DNA of 64,000 nucleotides from Pseudoclavibacter helvolus (GCF_014191305.1 NZ_JACHWJ010000002.1:1-64000), one strand, 5' to 3'; shown: positions 52,564-61,885, counted from the stretch's first letter. Translations and numbers: made by a program. Notes: generated by a model from the sequence alone, not told the origin.

Positions 52564-54173
52564 AGTGGGATGTTCCCGTGCTTCTTGGGGGGAAGCGATG
52601 CCCGCTTCGTGCGCAGCGTGCGCAGGGCCTTCGTGACGATGACGCGCGTCGAGGCCGGCTCGATGACGGAGTCCAGCTCGCCGCGCTCCGCCGCAAGGAA
52701 CGGCGAGGCGACGTTGTACGTGTACTCGTTTGCGAGACGCGTGCGCACGGCGGCGACGTCCTCGCCTGCCTCTTCCGCCCGCTTGATCTCGCCGCGGTAC
52801 AGGATGTTGACGGCGCCCTGGCCGCCCATGACCGCGATCTCGGCCGTCGGCCAGGCGAAGTTCAGATCTGCGCCGAGCTGCTTCGAGCCCATCACGATGT
52901 ACGCGCCGCCGTAGGCCTTGCGCAGGATGACGGTGACAAGCGGGACGGTCGCCTCCGCGTACGCGTAGAGCAGCTTCGCGCCACGACGGATGACTCCGGA
53001 CCACTCCTGGTCAGTGCCGGGAAGGTAGCCGGGCACATCCACCAGCGTCAGGATCGGGATGGAGAACGCGTCGCAGAACCGCACGAAGCGGGATGCCTTC
53101 TCACCGGCTTCGATGTTCAGGGTGCCTGCCATCGCGTTCGGCTGGTTCGCGACGATGCCAACCGAAGTGCCGTCGACACGAGCGAAGCCGATGATGATGT
53201 TCGGCGCGAACAGCGGCTGCACCTCGAGGAAGTCGCCGTCGTCGACGATGAGCTCGATGACCTGCTTCACGTCGTACGGCTGGTTCGGGGAGTCGGGGAT
53301 GACGGTGTTGAGCTTCTTGTCGAGATCCGTGATCTCGAGCTCGGTGTCGATGTCGTAGCTCGGGAGCTCTGCCTGGTTGTTGTCCGGCAGGAACGAGAGC
53401 AGCTGGCGCGCGTAGTCGAGCGCGTCGTCTTCATCCGCCGCGAGGTAGTGGGAGACGCCGGTCGTGCGGTTGTGGGCGAGCGCGCCGCCCAGCTCCTCGA
53501 ACCCGACCTCTTCACCCGTGACCGTCTTGATGACGTCTGGCCCCGTCACGAACATGTGGCTCGTCTTGTCGACCATGATCACGAAGTCGGTGAGCGCGGG
53601 GGAGTAGACGGCGCCGCCTGCGGCCGGGCCCATGATGATCGAGATCTGCGGGATCACGCCGGAGGCCTGCGTGTTGCGGCGGAAGATCTCGCCGTACTTG
53701 CCAAGCGCGACCACACCCTCCTGGATGCGCGCGCCGCCGGAGTCGAGCATGCCGATGATCGGCACCCCAACCTTCATGGCGTGGTCCATGATCTTGATGA
53801 TCTTCTCGCCGGCAACCTCGCCGAGGGATCCGCCGAACGTCGTGAAGTCCTGCGAGTACACGGCGACGCCACGACCGTGGATCGTGCCGGTGCCCGTGAT
53901 GACGGCGTCACCGTACGGACGTCGCTTGTCCATTCCGAACGCGGTGGTGCGATGGCGCACGAACTCGTCCAGTTCGACGAAGGAGCCGGGATCGAGGAAC
54001 TCGAGGATGCGCTCGCGCGCCGTCTTCTTGCCCTTCGCGTGCTGCTTCTCAGCCGAGATCTCCTCCGCCTGAGTCACCGCTTCCGCGTGCCTCGCCCGAA
54101 GGTCGGCGATCTTTTCGGCCGTCGTCGAGATCGCCGGGGTGGAAGCGGTCGGTTCAAGTGGTGCGGAGTTCAC
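52560..54173 (-). CDS. accD: Acyl-CoA carboxylase beta subunit (carboxyltransferase)
   Basis: A 537-aa carboxyltransferase with two crotonase-like halves. Oxyanion-hole glycines are seen in [17 protein letters not shown] and [17 protein letters not shown] (N-terminal) and in [15 protein letters not shown] and [19 protein letters not shown] (C-terminal). It transfers CO2 from carboxybiotin to acetyl- or propionyl-CoA, giving malonyl- or methylmalonyl-CoA. The GTG at 54173 lies 7 nt after TAAAGT, a leaderless start. Partners are accE downstream and the alpha subunit at 33552. Confidence 0.95.
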   Translation of the reverse strand: MNSAPLEPTASTPAISTTAEKIADLRARHAEAVTQAEEISAEKQHAKGKKTARERILEFLDPGSFVELDEFVRHRTTAFGMDKRRPYGDAVITGTGTIHGRGVAVYSQDFTTFGGSLGEVAGEKIIKIMDHAMKVGVPIIGMLDSGGARIQEGVVALGKYGEIFRRNTQASGVIPQISIIMGPAAGGAVYSPALTDFVIMVDKTSHMFVTGPDVIKTVTGEEVGFEELGGALAHNRTTGVSHYLAADEDDALDYARQLLSFLPDNNQAELPSYDIDTELEITDLDKKLNTVIPDSPNQPYDVKQVIELIVDDGDFLEVQPLFAPNIIIGFARVDGTSVGIVANQPNAMAGTLNIEAGEKASRFVRFCDAFSIPILTLVDVPGYLPGTDQEWSGVIRRGAKLLYAYAEATVPLVTVILRKAYGGAYIVMGSKQLGADLNFAWPTAEIAVMGGQGAVNILYRGEIKRAEEAGEDVAAVRTRLANEYTYNVASPFLAAERGELDSVIEPASTRVIVTKALRTLRTKRASLPPKKHGNIPL

Positions 54174-54180
54174 CCGCGCT

Positions 54181-54186
54181 ACTTTA
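54181..54186 (-). promoter_or_regulatory. -10 box, leaderless start of accD
   Basis: TAAAGT on the minus strand, 7 nt before the GTG at 54173. Confidence 0.5.
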
Positions 54187-54283
54187 CCGGGCAACGGCTC
54201 ACATGCGGCCGTACGGGTTAGCCTGATTCCCTGGTGAAGTGCAAGAGGAACGCACGACGCACGACATTTGAGAGGTTGGCGGT

Positions 54284-54727
54284 ATGACTCAGGGGACTGG
54301 CGCACCGAACGGGGCCGCGCCCCGACCGGGCGCCGAGGTTGTACCGCTGGCACCGGATGCACAGGCGCAGCAGTGCATGTTGCTGTCGAGCGCGCCCGTC
54401 GTCCCTTACGACTCTGGCGTTCGCGGTGCTGCTCCGGCTGCTCCGGAGGAGTCGCGGCGCAGCGTCTGGGGAATGTGGGCGCTCGGCGTCGCCGCCCTCT
54501 CTCTTGTGCTCGCGTTCATCCCGGTTCCAGTTCTCAACATCGCCCTCGCGGTCTCCATCGCGGCCGTCGCATTTGTGCTCGCGATCGTGGCGCTGTGGCA
54601 GAAGCGGCGCTCCAAGGCGCTCGCCATCGCCGCGCTCGTGACCCTCTTCGTCGCCGGCCTCGCCTCCGTCGTCATGACGTTCGTGTACCTGTCCGTCATC
54701 GGCTCGGCGATCGCGGGCGCGCAGTGA
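54284..54727 (+). CDS. Small membrane protein (DUF4190-like)
   Basis: A 147-aa protein: a Pro/Ala-rich cytoplasmic N-terminus of about 60 residues then hydrophobic segments ([60 protein letters not shown]). The pattern resembles DUF4190-type actinobacterial proteins; no function is known. It is divergent from accD and coupled to birA by a GTGA overlap. Confidence 0.75.
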   Translation: MTQGTGAPNGAAPRPGAEVVPLAPDAQAQQCMLLSSAPVVPYDSGVRGAAPAAPEESRRSVWGMWALGVAALSLVLAFIPVPVLNIALAVSIAAVAFVLAIVALWQKRRSKALAIAALVTLFVAGLASVVMTFVYLSVIGSAIAGAQ

Positions 54728-55596
54728 GCGCCCCGGCCATCACTCAGCTCCTTCTCGGAGGGCGCGCCGCCGGAACCGAGCTCCGCCTCATCTCCGTGCC
54801 AGAAGCCACCTCCACCAACGACGTGCTCGCCGACATCTGGGAGCGCACCGGCGGGGAAGCGAGCCAGAACCCCGCGCTCAGCACGCTGGTCACGTACGCG
54901 CAGACCGCTGGCGTCGGTCGCCACGGACGCGAGTGGATCTCCCCTCGCGGCAAGTGCCTCGCCGCATCCACGCTCGTGAGGCTCGTCGACGACGAGGCTG
55001 CGCCCCGCATCCTCGGCTGGCTGCCCCTCATCGCCGGCCTCGCGCTCCGCAGCGCGATCCTCGAGCTGTCGCCGCCAGCACCCGGATTCCGGCCGGACGA
55101 GCAGGCCGCCCGGGTCGAGATCAAGTGGCCGAACGACGTCCAGATCGACGGCAGCAAGGTCGCGGGCATCCTCGGGCGGGTCCTTGGCACGCGCGATGGA
55201 GAGCTCTCGTGCGTCGTCGGCACGGGCGTCAACATCACCCTGCAGGCCGACGAGCTCCCGACTCAGCAGGCGACCTCGCTCGCGCTCAGTGGCATGCTCC
55301 CCGCGCGCCAGGCGGAGCTCCTGCCCGCGTACCTCTCCGAGTTCGTGGCTAGGCTCGAAGCGCTCCGCGAAGCCCGCGGCGACGCTGTGGCCAGCGGCGC
55401 GCACGGGGAACTAAGCGACGTCTGCTCGACGCTCCGCGCCCGAGTGGCGGCCACCCTCCCCTCCGGAGAGGTCCTGCACGGCTTCGCGACCGAGCTCACG
55501 CCAGAGGGCCACCTCGTGATCCGAAGCGACGACGGCGAGACCAGGGCCGTCGCGGCGGGCGACGTCGAGCGGGTCCGCCCCGAGAACGGGGTCTGA
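54724..55596 (+). CDS. birA: Biotin-[acetyl-CoA-carboxylase] ligase
   Basis: A 290-aa enzyme that activates biotin with ATP and attaches it to the carrier lysine. Motifs: GVGRHGREWISPRGKCLAAS (the GRGRxW-type loop, here GRHGREW) and EIKWPNDVQIDGSKVAGILG; the C-terminal beta domain follows. No N-terminal HTH, so it is the monofunctional class. The GTG at 54724 overlaps the upstream stop. Its substrate should be Lys557 of the carboxylase alpha subunit at 33552. Coupled (TGATG) to the PH-domain gene. Confidence 0.93.
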   Translation: MSAPAITQLLLGGRAAGTELRLISVPEATSTNDVLADIWERTGGEASQNPALSTLVTYAQTAGVGRHGREWISPRGKCLAASTLVRLVDDEAAPRILGWLPLIAGLALRSAILELSPPAPGFRPDEQAARVEIKWPNDVQIDGSKVAGILGRVLGTRDGELSCVVGTGVNITLQADELPTQQATSLALSGMLPARQAELLPAYLSEFVARLEALREARGDAVASGAHGELSDVCSTLRARVAATLPSGEVLHGFATELTPEGHLVIRSDDGETRAVAAGDVERVRPENGV

Positions 55597-56339
55597 TGCG
55601 CGGCCGTCCACCGCACCCCAGCGACCAGTCCTGGGATCAGATCTTCGGAGCCCCGGCCAGCGCGCAGCAGCCAGGCCAGCAGTACACCGCGCAGCCTCAG
55701 GCCGCCCAGTACCCAAGCCAGCAGGCGCCTTGGCAGCAGGCCGCGCCCGCCCAGTACGGCGATCCCAACCAGCAGCACTACCAGCAGTCGCGTCAGCAGC
55801 ACCCGGGGCAGTCATACGGCGGATACGCGCAGCAGACTGGGGTGCAGCCCGACGGCCACCAACAGCGCCCCTACGAGCCGCTCGGCATGCGCCTCCCCGA
55901 ACAGACGATCATGCGCGTCCGCAAGCACGGTCGGTGCCTTCTCCTGCCGTCTCTCGTGCTCATCGCTGGCTTCGCGGCCGCCGGCTACAACCTCGGAGCG
56001 CTGCAGGAAGCGACCATCGGCACCCGTCACGCCTGGCTGCTGATCTCGCTCGCCGCGATCGTACTGCTCGGCATCGTGCCGATCGTGGTCTGGCTGCAAG
56101 CGCGCAACCGCATCACCACCCACCGAGTTGTGCTCTCGCACGGCACGCTCACGAGCGAGACCCGCGAGATCTACATGAACTCGATCGTCGACGTGACCGT
56201 GCGGCGCAACCTCTGGCAGGCGATGTTCCGCTCAGGAACGATCGTCATCACGTCCGTGTCCGGGCACCGCTTGCGACTCGTGGACGTGCCGAGCGCCAAC
56301 AGCGTTGCCGCGTGCATCCGGGAGCTCAGCGGGCCGTGA
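55596..56339 (+). CDS. Bacterial PH-domain (YdbS-like) membrane protein
   Basis: A 247-aa protein. Residues 1-95 are low-complexity and rich in Gln, Pro and Ala. Two helices follow (LLLPSLVLIAGFAAAGYNLG, AWLLISLAAIVLLGIVPIVV), then the bPH2 domain: ARNRITTHRVVLSHGTLTSE, REIYMNSIVDVTVRRNLWQA, GTIVITSVSGHRLRLVDVP. Function unknown. Its ATG shares the A of the birA stop. Its 3' end overlaps the convergent GtrA gene by 14 nt. Confidence 0.82.
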   Translation: MRGRPPHPSDQSWDQIFGAPASAQQPGQQYTAQPQAAQYPSQQAPWQQAAPAQYGDPNQQHYQQSRQQHPGQSYGGYAQQTGVQPDGHQQRPYEPLGMRLPEQTIMRVRKHGRCLLLPSLVLIAGFAAAGYNLGALQEATIGTRHAWLLISLAAIVLLGIVPIVVWLQARNRITTHRVVLSHGTLTSETREIYMNSIVDVTVRRNLWQAMFRSGTIVITSVSGHRLRLVDVPSANSVAACIRELSGP

Positions 56340-56970
56340 CGTCCGAGTCGTTCTTCTCCTGCATCTCGGCAACGCGCTTGGGGGAGAAGACCCAGAAGCG
56401 GTAGAGGATGAAGCGGAAGATCGCTCCAAGGCCGATGCCAACGAGGTTCGCGATGTTGTAGGCCACGAGCGAGTGGTTGTCGAGCACTGCGTTCGTGAAC
56501 CAGATCGGCAGGAGTCCGATGCCGAGGCCCACGAGACTGACCCCGAAGAACTCGATGGCCTCGCGGAAGTTGTCCTGTCGTTTGTGCTGGCGGAACGTCC
56601 AGATGCGGTTGCCGATCCAGTTCGTCACGATCGCCGCGCAGGTCGAGATGACCTTGGCCCAGAGCGCTCCGTGCGCGACCTCGCTCGGGTTGAGGACCGT
56701 GAGCATCAGGATGTTGAAGAGTCCCGTGTCGACGATGAAGCCGACCCCGCCGACAAGCCCGAAGTTGATGAGCTGAGCCATCATGCCCTTCGACGCGGCG
56801 ATGCGTCTGAAGACATTCGTGACCCGGCCCCAGAGCGTGCGGGACGTGCGCTGTGCAGGAAGATCGAACTCGGCCGTCTCGGCGGCGACGAAGCCGACGA
56901 AATCCTCTGGCTCAGAGTGATGCGGCTCTGCGTGCTTGTGGGAGCGATTGGTCAAGCGCTCGACCTCCAT
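56326..56970 (-). CDS. GtrA-family membrane protein
   Basis: A 214-aa protein with a 65-residue cytoplasmic N-terminus and four helices: LINFGLVGGVGFIVDTGLFN, KVISTCAAIVTNWIGNRIWT, EFFGVSLVGLGIGLLPIWFT and NIANLVGIGLGAIFRFILYR. GtrA proteins are thought to flip or help transfer lipid-linked sugars for envelope polysaccharides. The ATG at 56970 has no clear Shine-Dalgarno; the open frame runs 38 codons further. TATACT in the upstream gap is a possible -10. Divergent from purK. Confidence 0.85.
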   Translation of the reverse strand: MEVERLTNRSHKHAEPHHSEPEDFVGFVAAETAEFDLPAQRTSRTLWGRVTNVFRRIAASKGMMAQLINFGLVGGVGFIVDTGLFNILMLTVLNPSEVAHGALWAKVISTCAAIVTNWIGNRIWTFRQHKRQDNFREAIEFFGVSLVGLGIGLLPIWFTNAVLDNHSLVAYNIANLVGIGLGAIFRFILYRFWVFSPKRVAEMQEKNDSDVTAR

Positions 56971-57182
56971 CGTGGGGCACTTGCGGGGATGAAGTTGCCG
57001 CAAGCAAGATAAAGTGTTGGGGAGTTGTGACCCTCGTCGGAGTATAGACACGTCAGAGCAAAAGGCACGGAACTGCCATAGCAACGCCCTCGGGCAGAAC
57101 TCCCCTGGCGTCGAATTCGATGCGAGCGCACAGACTTCTCACGGCAGCAGACTGCCGGCAGCACTTTCGAACGGAGCGAACC

Positions 57183-58322
57183 ATGGGTCAGGTCGTCGGC
57201 GTCATCGGAGCCGGGCAGCTCGCGCGAATGATGCTCCCACCCGCAATCGAGCTCGACGTTGATCTGCGCGTCTTCGCCGCAGGCCGCGGCGAGAGCGCAG
57301 ACCGGGCGGTCACAGCCGTCGGAGACATGCACGTGCTCGAGGAGGTGCTCGAGTTCGCGCGGGGCGTGGACGTGGTTACGTTCGACCACGAGCACGTGCC
57401 CCAGGACGTGCTGCGCGGACTCGTGGATGCGGGAATCGCCGTGCGCCCAGGGCCGCACGCCCTCCAGTACGCGCAGGACAAGCTCCTCATGCGCCAGCGC
57501 CTCGCTGAACTCGGCATCCCCATCCCCGAGTGGGCCGAGGTCCGCGACGAGACGGAGCTGCAGTCCTTCATCGACGCCAACGGGGGCGTCGCGGTGCTCA
57601 AGACCCCGCGAGGCGGCTACGACGGCAAGGGGGTGCGCATCGTCCGGTCCGGCGCAGAAGGCGCCGACTGGTTCGCGGACGGCAACCCGCTGCTCGTCGA
57701 AGAGCGCGTCGACTTCCGCCGCGAGCTGGCTCAGCTCGTCGCCAGGCGTCCATCAGGCGAGATCGCATTGTGGCCGATTGTCGAGACCGTGCAGCGCGAC
57801 GGTGTCTGCGCAGAGGTGCTCGCCCCGGCCCCAGGTGCGGAAGGCGCGGACGACCGCCTCGGCTACGTCGCCGCGACGATCGCACAGTCTGTCGCCCTCG
57901 GTCTCGACGTGACCGGCGTGCTGGCCGTCGAGCTCTTCGAGACGACCGACCAGCGCATCCTCGTCAACGAGCTCGCGATGCGCCCCCACAACTCGGGGCA
58001 CTGGACGATCGACGGGTCCATGACTAGCCAGTTCGAGCAGCACCTCCGCGCCGTGCTCGACCTCCCGCTTGGCGACACCGGCATGACCGCGCCGCACGCC
58101 GTCATGGTCAACGTGCTCGGCGGCCCTCAGGAGGGAAGCTACGGCGACAGGTACGAGAAGGCGATGCACGAGCATCCCGACGCGAAGATCCATAGCTACG
58201 GCAAGTCCGCGCGGCCCGGGCGGAAGGTCGGCCACGTGACGGTCGCTGGCCAAGACCTCGACGACGTCACCTACCGCGCGCGCGCCGCCGCGGGTGCCTT
58301 CGACGACAACAGCGCCTCCTGA
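57183..58322 (+). CDS. purK: 5-(carboxyamino)imidazole ribonucleotide synthase
   Basis: A 379-aa ATP-grasp enzyme making N5-CAIR from AIR, bicarbonate and ATP in purine synthesis. [20 protein letters not shown] is the opening, followed by [29 protein letters not shown] and the metal-binding [21 protein letters not shown] at 57183 with GGAG 6 nt upstream. purE follows after 106 nt but seems to have its own promoter. Confidence 0.95.
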   Translation: MGQVVGVIGAGQLARMMLPPAIELDVDLRVFAAGRGESADRAVTAVGDMHVLEEVLEFARGVDVVTFDHEHVPQDVLRGLVDAGIAVRPGPHALQYAQDKLLMRQRLAELGIPIPEWAEVRDETELQSFIDANGGVAVLKTPRGGYDGKGVRIVRSGAEGADWFADGNPLLVEERVDFRRELAQLVARRPSGEIALWPIVETVQRDGVCAEVLAPAPGAEGADDRLGYVAATIAQSVALGLDVTGVLAVELFETTDQRILVNELAMRPHNSGHWTIDGSMTSQFEQHLRAVLDLPLGDTGMTAPHAVMVNVLGGPQEGSYGDRYEKAMHEHPDAKIHSYGKSARPGRKVGHVTVAGQDLDDVTYRARAAAGAFDDNSAS

Positions 58323-58415
58323 GGCGAACCGGAGGAGCCGGGGAGGCTCAGCGAAGCGCGCTCTCGAGGCGGAACCTCACCGGCCAGCCTCAGCGTTGCC
58401 TGGCGCACGCGCGTC

Positions 58416-58421
58416 TACGCT
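58416..58421 (+). promoter_or_regulatory. -10 box, leaderless start of purE
   Basis: TACGCT, 7 nt before the ATG at 58429. Confidence 0.5.
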
Positions 58422-58428
58422 TGCACCC

Positions 58429-58977
58429 ATGAGCGACCACCCCACCGCATCGCCCGCGCCTGCGCCCGTGGACGCGGCCTCGCCGACCGGGCCGCTCGTC
58501 GGCATCATCATGGGCAGCGACAGCGACTGGCGCGTCATGCACGAGGCCCGGGACGTGCTTGCCGAATTCGGCGTCCCGGTCGAGGTCGAGGTCGTCTCGG
58601 CCCACCGAACCCCCGAGAAGCTCGTCAGCTACAGCCGCGAAGCACGAGACCGCGGCATCCGCGTCATCATCGCCGGAGCCGGAGGGGCCGCACACCTCCC
58701 CGGCATGGTCGCCTCCCTCACGACGCTCCCCGTCGTCGGCGTGCCGGTGCCGCTCAAGTACCTCGACGGCATGGACTCGCTGCTCTCGATCGTGCAGATG
58801 CCTGCAGGCATCCCAGTCGCGACCGTCTCCATCGGCGGAGCCAAGAACGCGGGAATCCTCGCCGCGCGCATCCTCGCCACAGGCGATCAAGCGCTCGCGG
58901 CCAGACTCGCCGACTACAGTGACGGACTGCGCGACGCCGTCGAAGCCAAGAACGACGCCCTCAAGCAGTCGCTCTAG
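58429..58977 (+). CDS. purE: N5-CAIR mutase
   Basis: A 182-aa enzyme converting N5-CAIR to CAIR. Motifs [60 protein letters not shown] and [20 protein letters not shown] are all intact. A Pro/Ala-rich stretch of about 20 residues precedes the fold. The ATG has no Shine-Dalgarno but sits 7 nt after TACGCT. It follows purK functionally and spatially. Confidence 0.95.
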   Translation: MSDHPTASPAPAPVDAASPTGPLVGIIMGSDSDWRVMHEARDVLAEFGVPVEVEVVSAHRTPEKLVSYSREARDRGIRVIIAGAGGAAHLPGMVASLTTLPVVGVPVPLKYLDGMDSLLSIVQMPAGIPVATVSIGGAKNAGILAARILATGDQALAARLADYSDGLRDAVEAKNDALKQSL

Positions 58978-59036
58978 CCCGAGAACCCTTCGGCCAGACC
59001 GTCGCAGCTGCCCTTGCTCCTCGACCGCAGGACCCC

Positions 59037-60425
59037 ATGACACTCACCCTCCCGCTCCGGTACCCGGACGCCAGCTCGCCGCAGCTTATGACCAGGCGCG
59101 CCTGGTGGCTGCTCATCGCGAACTTCTTCCTGCCAGGGACCGCGCAGGTGCTCGCCGGGAACCGCAAGCTCGGGCGCTTCATGCTGTCCCTCTGGCTCGG
59201 CGGAATCGCGGCGATCCTCGTCCTGGTGATCCTCGCCTTGGTGCTCCGCGGGCCCCTGCTGTTCGTGTTCTCCACGACGCTCGGCATCACGCTTGTGCAC
59301 CTGGTGCTGCTCTTCTACGTCGCCATGTGGGTCGTCAGCGGTCTTGATGCGCTCCGCCTCGTCCGCATCATCAAGCTCGAGCAGGTTGCGCGCCCGCTTA
59401 TCGCCATCGTCGGCGTGGTGCTCGTCACCGTGCCGCTCGTCTTCGCCGCCGTCACCTCGCAGATCGCCAACCAGGGCAAATCCGCCATCGAAGGCCTGTT
59501 CGGCGGTGCCTCGAACGGCATCCAGCTCCCCGCGGACGGCCAGCTCAACATCATGATGCTCGGCGGTGACCGCGGCGACGACCGAGAGGGCCTCCGCCCC
59601 GACTCCATCAGCGTCATGAGCTTCAACGCGTTCACCGGCAAGCTCACCACCATCGGCCTCCCACGCGCCATGGAGAGCTTCCCGTTCTCCGAGGGCCCCA
59701 TGCAGGACCTCTACCCGAACCTCTACGAGGGCTGCGCCGTCGACGCCTGCTACCTCAACTCCGTCTACACGGAGGCGACGATTTCCGAAGACGGCGGCTA
59801 CGCCGATGCCGCAGAGCATGGCTCAGAGCCAGGCATCGAAGCGATGCGCGACGCCGTCGAAGGCATTACCGGGCTGAGCATCCAGTACTACGTGCTCGTC
59901 GATATGGCCGGGTTCACCGAGCTCATCGACGCCCTCGGCGGCGTCGACATCAACGTCACCGAACGCGTCGGCATCGGCATCAACGATGACGGGTCACCCG
60001 GATGGGCGCCCGCGACGGAGTACATCGAGGTCGGGCAGCAGCACATGGACGGCTCGACGGCGCTCTGGTACGCCAGGTCCCGCTACGAGACCACCGACTT
60101 CGCGCGCATGGAGCGCCAGCGGCAGCTGCAGGAGGCCATGGTCGCGACCATGACCCCGGGCAATCTGCTCGGCAAGATCGGTCCGGTCACGGATGCGCTC
60201 GAGAAGGTCGTCCAGACCGACATTCCCGAGGGCATGATCGGCTACGTCGGCGACCTGCTCCTGAAGTCGCGCAGCGGCAACAGCGTGCGCCTCGACATCG
60301 TGCCGCCCAACTTCGACCAGGGCAACCCCGACATCCCGGGCATCCACGCCGCGGTCCAGGACGCGATCGCCTCCGACCCGCCTGAGACGACCCCGGCCCC
60401 CGAGGAAACCGCCCCCGCCGAGTAG
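59037..60425 (+). CDS. LytR-CpsA-Psr (LCP) family phosphotransferase
   Basis: A 462-aa membrane protein. Three N-terminal helices (about residues 25-45, 55-75, 80-100) and a fourth near 120-140 lead to the extracellular LCP domain: LNIMMLGGDRGDDREGLRPD with the conserved Arg/Asp, ITGLSIQYYVLVDMAGFTEL, LIDALGGVDINV and LWYARSRYETTDFARMERQR. It probably attaches glycopolymers to peptidoglycan, which fits GtrA, GT4 and rmlD nearby. The extra N-terminal helices beyond the usual single one are unusual. A Pro/Glu-rich tail ends the protein. Confidence 0.92.
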   Translation: MTLTLPLRYPDASSPQLMTRRAWWLLIANFFLPGTAQVLAGNRKLGRFMLSLWLGGIAAILVLVILALVLRGPLLFVFSTTLGITLVHLVLLFYVAMWVVSGLDALRLVRIIKLEQVARPLIAIVGVVLVTVPLVFAAVTSQIANQGKSAIEGLFGGASNGIQLPADGQLNIMMLGGDRGDDREGLRPDSISVMSFNAFTGKLTTIGLPRAMESFPFSEGPMQDLYPNLYEGCAVDACYLNSVYTEATISEDGGYADAAEHGSEPGIEAMRDAVEGITGLSIQYYVLVDMAGFTELIDALGGVDINVTERVGIGINDDGSPGWAPATEYIEVGQQHMDGSTALWYARSRYETTDFARMERQRQLQEAMVATMTPGNLLGKIGPVTDALEKVVQTDIPEGMIGYVGDLLLKSRSGNSVRLDIVPPNFDQGNPDIPGIHAAVQDAIASDPPETTPAPEETAPAE

Positions 60426-60472
60426 CGCCGCGCCCGCCCGGCTCGCCGCCCCCCGCGCGCGCCCGCGCAGTC

Positions 60473-60536
60473 TCAGGATGGGTTCGACGCTTCGGGATGG
60501 CTTGCAAGCCATCCCGAAGCTTGCAAGCCATCCCGA
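60473..60536. repeat. 64-nt palindromic element, copy B
   Basis: Same length and box layout as the copy at 61718 (58/64 identical by eye). The inner 32 nt (60489-60520) are a perfect palindrome. The right outer arm repeats TTGCAAGCCATCCCGA instead of matching the left outer arm. It lies after the LCP stop and the 3' end of the DUF559 gene. Confidence 0.85.
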
Positions 60537-60540
60537 GTCG

Positions 60541-60602
60541 AAGCCGCGGGCGACAGCGAAGCGATTTTGGGCGCGAAGCGACTCTGGGCACCAAGCCGCG
60601 GG
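60541..60602. repeat. Short direct repeats next to palindromic copy B
   Basis: A 17-nt unit is present twice in tandem (60556-60572, 60573-60589; 15/17 identical), flanked by a 10-nt direct repeat AAGCCGCGGG (60541-60550 and 60593-60602). Confidence 0.6.
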
Positions 60603-60614
60603 GAAGCCGTTGCA

Positions 60615-61580
60615 TTAGGACGCGCGGCTGCGTCGCAGTGCCGTGCGCAGCTGTGAAAAGAATGCGGTCGGGTTGGCGAGGTCTCGGTTGGTGACGCGGA
60701 TCACCGTCCAACCAGCTTGCTGGAGACGATTGATCCTGGCGAGGTCTTCCATCGCCTGCTTCTTCTCCCAGTGGTACTCGCCGTCATATTCGACCGCGAC
60801 TTTCGCCTCGGGATAGGCGAGATCAACGCGTCCGACGAATGCGCCCCCGTCGAGTACGCGATACCCGACTGCTGGTTCTCGGAAACCTGCATCGAGGATC
60901 AGGAGCCGGGTGAGCGTCTCCATGGGGGATTCGGCTCCGGGGCGGATCAACGTGAGGGCTGCCCGCATCCGGGTCGCGCCGACGGTGCGCCCCCAGGAAT
61001 CGGCCACGGCTTGCAGCTCGACGAGTTCGGCGAGCGGCGGAACGGGGTCGTAGGGATTCTCGGAGACCGTTGGGTCGTATGGCCGGTTGATGCCCCTGTA
61101 GCTGCGGGAGGAGGTCACAAGCGCGTCGCCGACGGTGACGAGCTCTCGAGCCGTCAGCACGCGCGCGAGGAGGGCCCAAGTGAGTGGAGGAGTTGCGAGT
61201 GAGACCCCGAACTCCATCGTTCTGGCCCAGTTCGAAGCCTGGATGCTCCTCGCCCGGATGCCGGCCCCTCGCGGCTTGTTGCGGCCGGACGGAACGACGA
61301 TGTGCACTGTCGTCTCGGCATCGAAGCGACGTGTGAGCGGGAGGCCCCAGAGGCGCGCGGCGGTCGTGTCGCCGAGTGCATGCCAGTCGCGCATTCGTGG
61401 GGAGAAGGCACGGGCGTAGTCGACTGCCGACTCGACTGGACGAGTCGTGAAGACACCGCGGTGTGGCCGCCCGTAGTCGCCGCCGTAGAGTTCGCGCGCA
61501 CTGATGCCGGCGTTCTGGCCGTCGCGTGTCGTGAACGCATGCATTCGTGCATCCGCGCGGTCGTGTTCCTGCGATTCCAT
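60615..61580 (-). CDS. DUF559-type nuclease-like protein with AbiEi-like N-terminal region
   Basis: A 321-aa protein. The C-terminal third (FVGRVDLAYPEAKVAVEYDG, then YHWEKKQAMEDLARINRLQQ and GWTVIRVTNRDL) is a DUF559/Vsr-like PD-(D/E)xK fold with D, E and downstream K/R candidates. The N-terminal part (ISARELYGGDYGRPHRGVFT, DTTAARLWGLPLTRRF) looks like the winged-helix/cupin part of type IV antitoxin-like proteins common in actinobacteria. Nuclease activity is inferred. The ATG at 61580 lies 7 nt after TACTGT, so I prefer it to the GTG at 61589. The gene is bracketed by two palindromic elements. Confidence 0.75.
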   Translation of the reverse strand: MESQEHDRADARMHAFTTRDGQNAGISARELYGGDYGRPHRGVFTTRPVESAVDYARAFSPRMRDWHALGDTTAARLWGLPLTRRFDAETTVHIVVPSGRNKPRGAGIRARSIQASNWARTMEFGVSLATPPLTWALLARVLTARELVTVGDALVTSSRSYRGINRPYDPTVSENPYDPVPPLAELVELQAVADSWGRTVGATRMRAALTLIRPGAESPMETLTRLLILDAGFREPAVGYRVLDGGAFVGRVDLAYPEAKVAVEYDGEYHWEKKQAMEDLARINRLQQAGWTVIRVTNRDLANPTAFFSQLRTALRRSRAS

Positions 61581-61587
61581 GTCCGCC

Positions 61588-61593
61588 ACAGTA
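61588..61593 (-). promoter_or_regulatory. -10 box, leaderless start of the DUF559 gene
   Basis: TACTGT on the minus strand, 7 nt before the ATG at 61580. Confidence 0.45.
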
Positions 61594-61619
61594 GGGATCC
61601 ATGAGTGAGTGACCGGGAC

Positions 61620-61628
61620 TTATCCACA
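61620..61628 (+). promoter_or_regulatory. Perfect DnaA-box sequence
   Basis: TTATCCACA about 40 nt upstream of the DUF559 gene start, in the non-coding stretch 61594-61717 that otherwise shows nothing. Confidence 0.45.
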
Positions 61629-61717
61629 GGTGGCAGGTGCCACGTGTCGAGCGCATGTGCCCGGTCGCAGCATCCGCTAGCGCAACTCGCTGACGGTCGC
61701 CACTCAAGAGCCTGATC

Positions 61718-61781
61718 TCGGGATGGGTTTCACGCTTCGGGATGGCTTGCAAGCCATCCCGAAGCGTGAAACCCATCCCGA
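61718..61781. repeat. 64-nt perfect palindrome, copy C of the element family
   Basis: Arms 61718-61749 and 61750-61781 are exactly complementary over 32 bp with no spacer. The half-site has two CGGGATGG boxes separated by GTTTCACGCTT. It lies between the DUF559 gene start and the 3' end of the next minus-strand gene. Confidence 0.92.
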
Positions 61782-61796
61782 AAAGTCGGGCGGGTG

Positions 61797-61870
61797 GCGG
61801 CGACGCGGAGGGGCGACGCGGAGTGGCGGAGTGGCGGAGGGGCGACATGGAGGGGCGGCGGGCGTCGAGA
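61797..61870. repeat. Purine-rich imperfect tandem repeats
   Basis: Iterated GGCGGAG / GGGGCGAC units on the plus strand between palindrome C and the 3' end of the membrane protein gene. No ORF here looks real. Confidence 0.5.
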
Positions 61871-61885
61871 CGGCGCGCAGCGGCG

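Noticed and set aside
61718-61781. CRISPR repeat or tRNA-like structure
   Set aside because: It is a single perfect palindrome without regularly spaced repeats or spacers, and has no tRNA arms.
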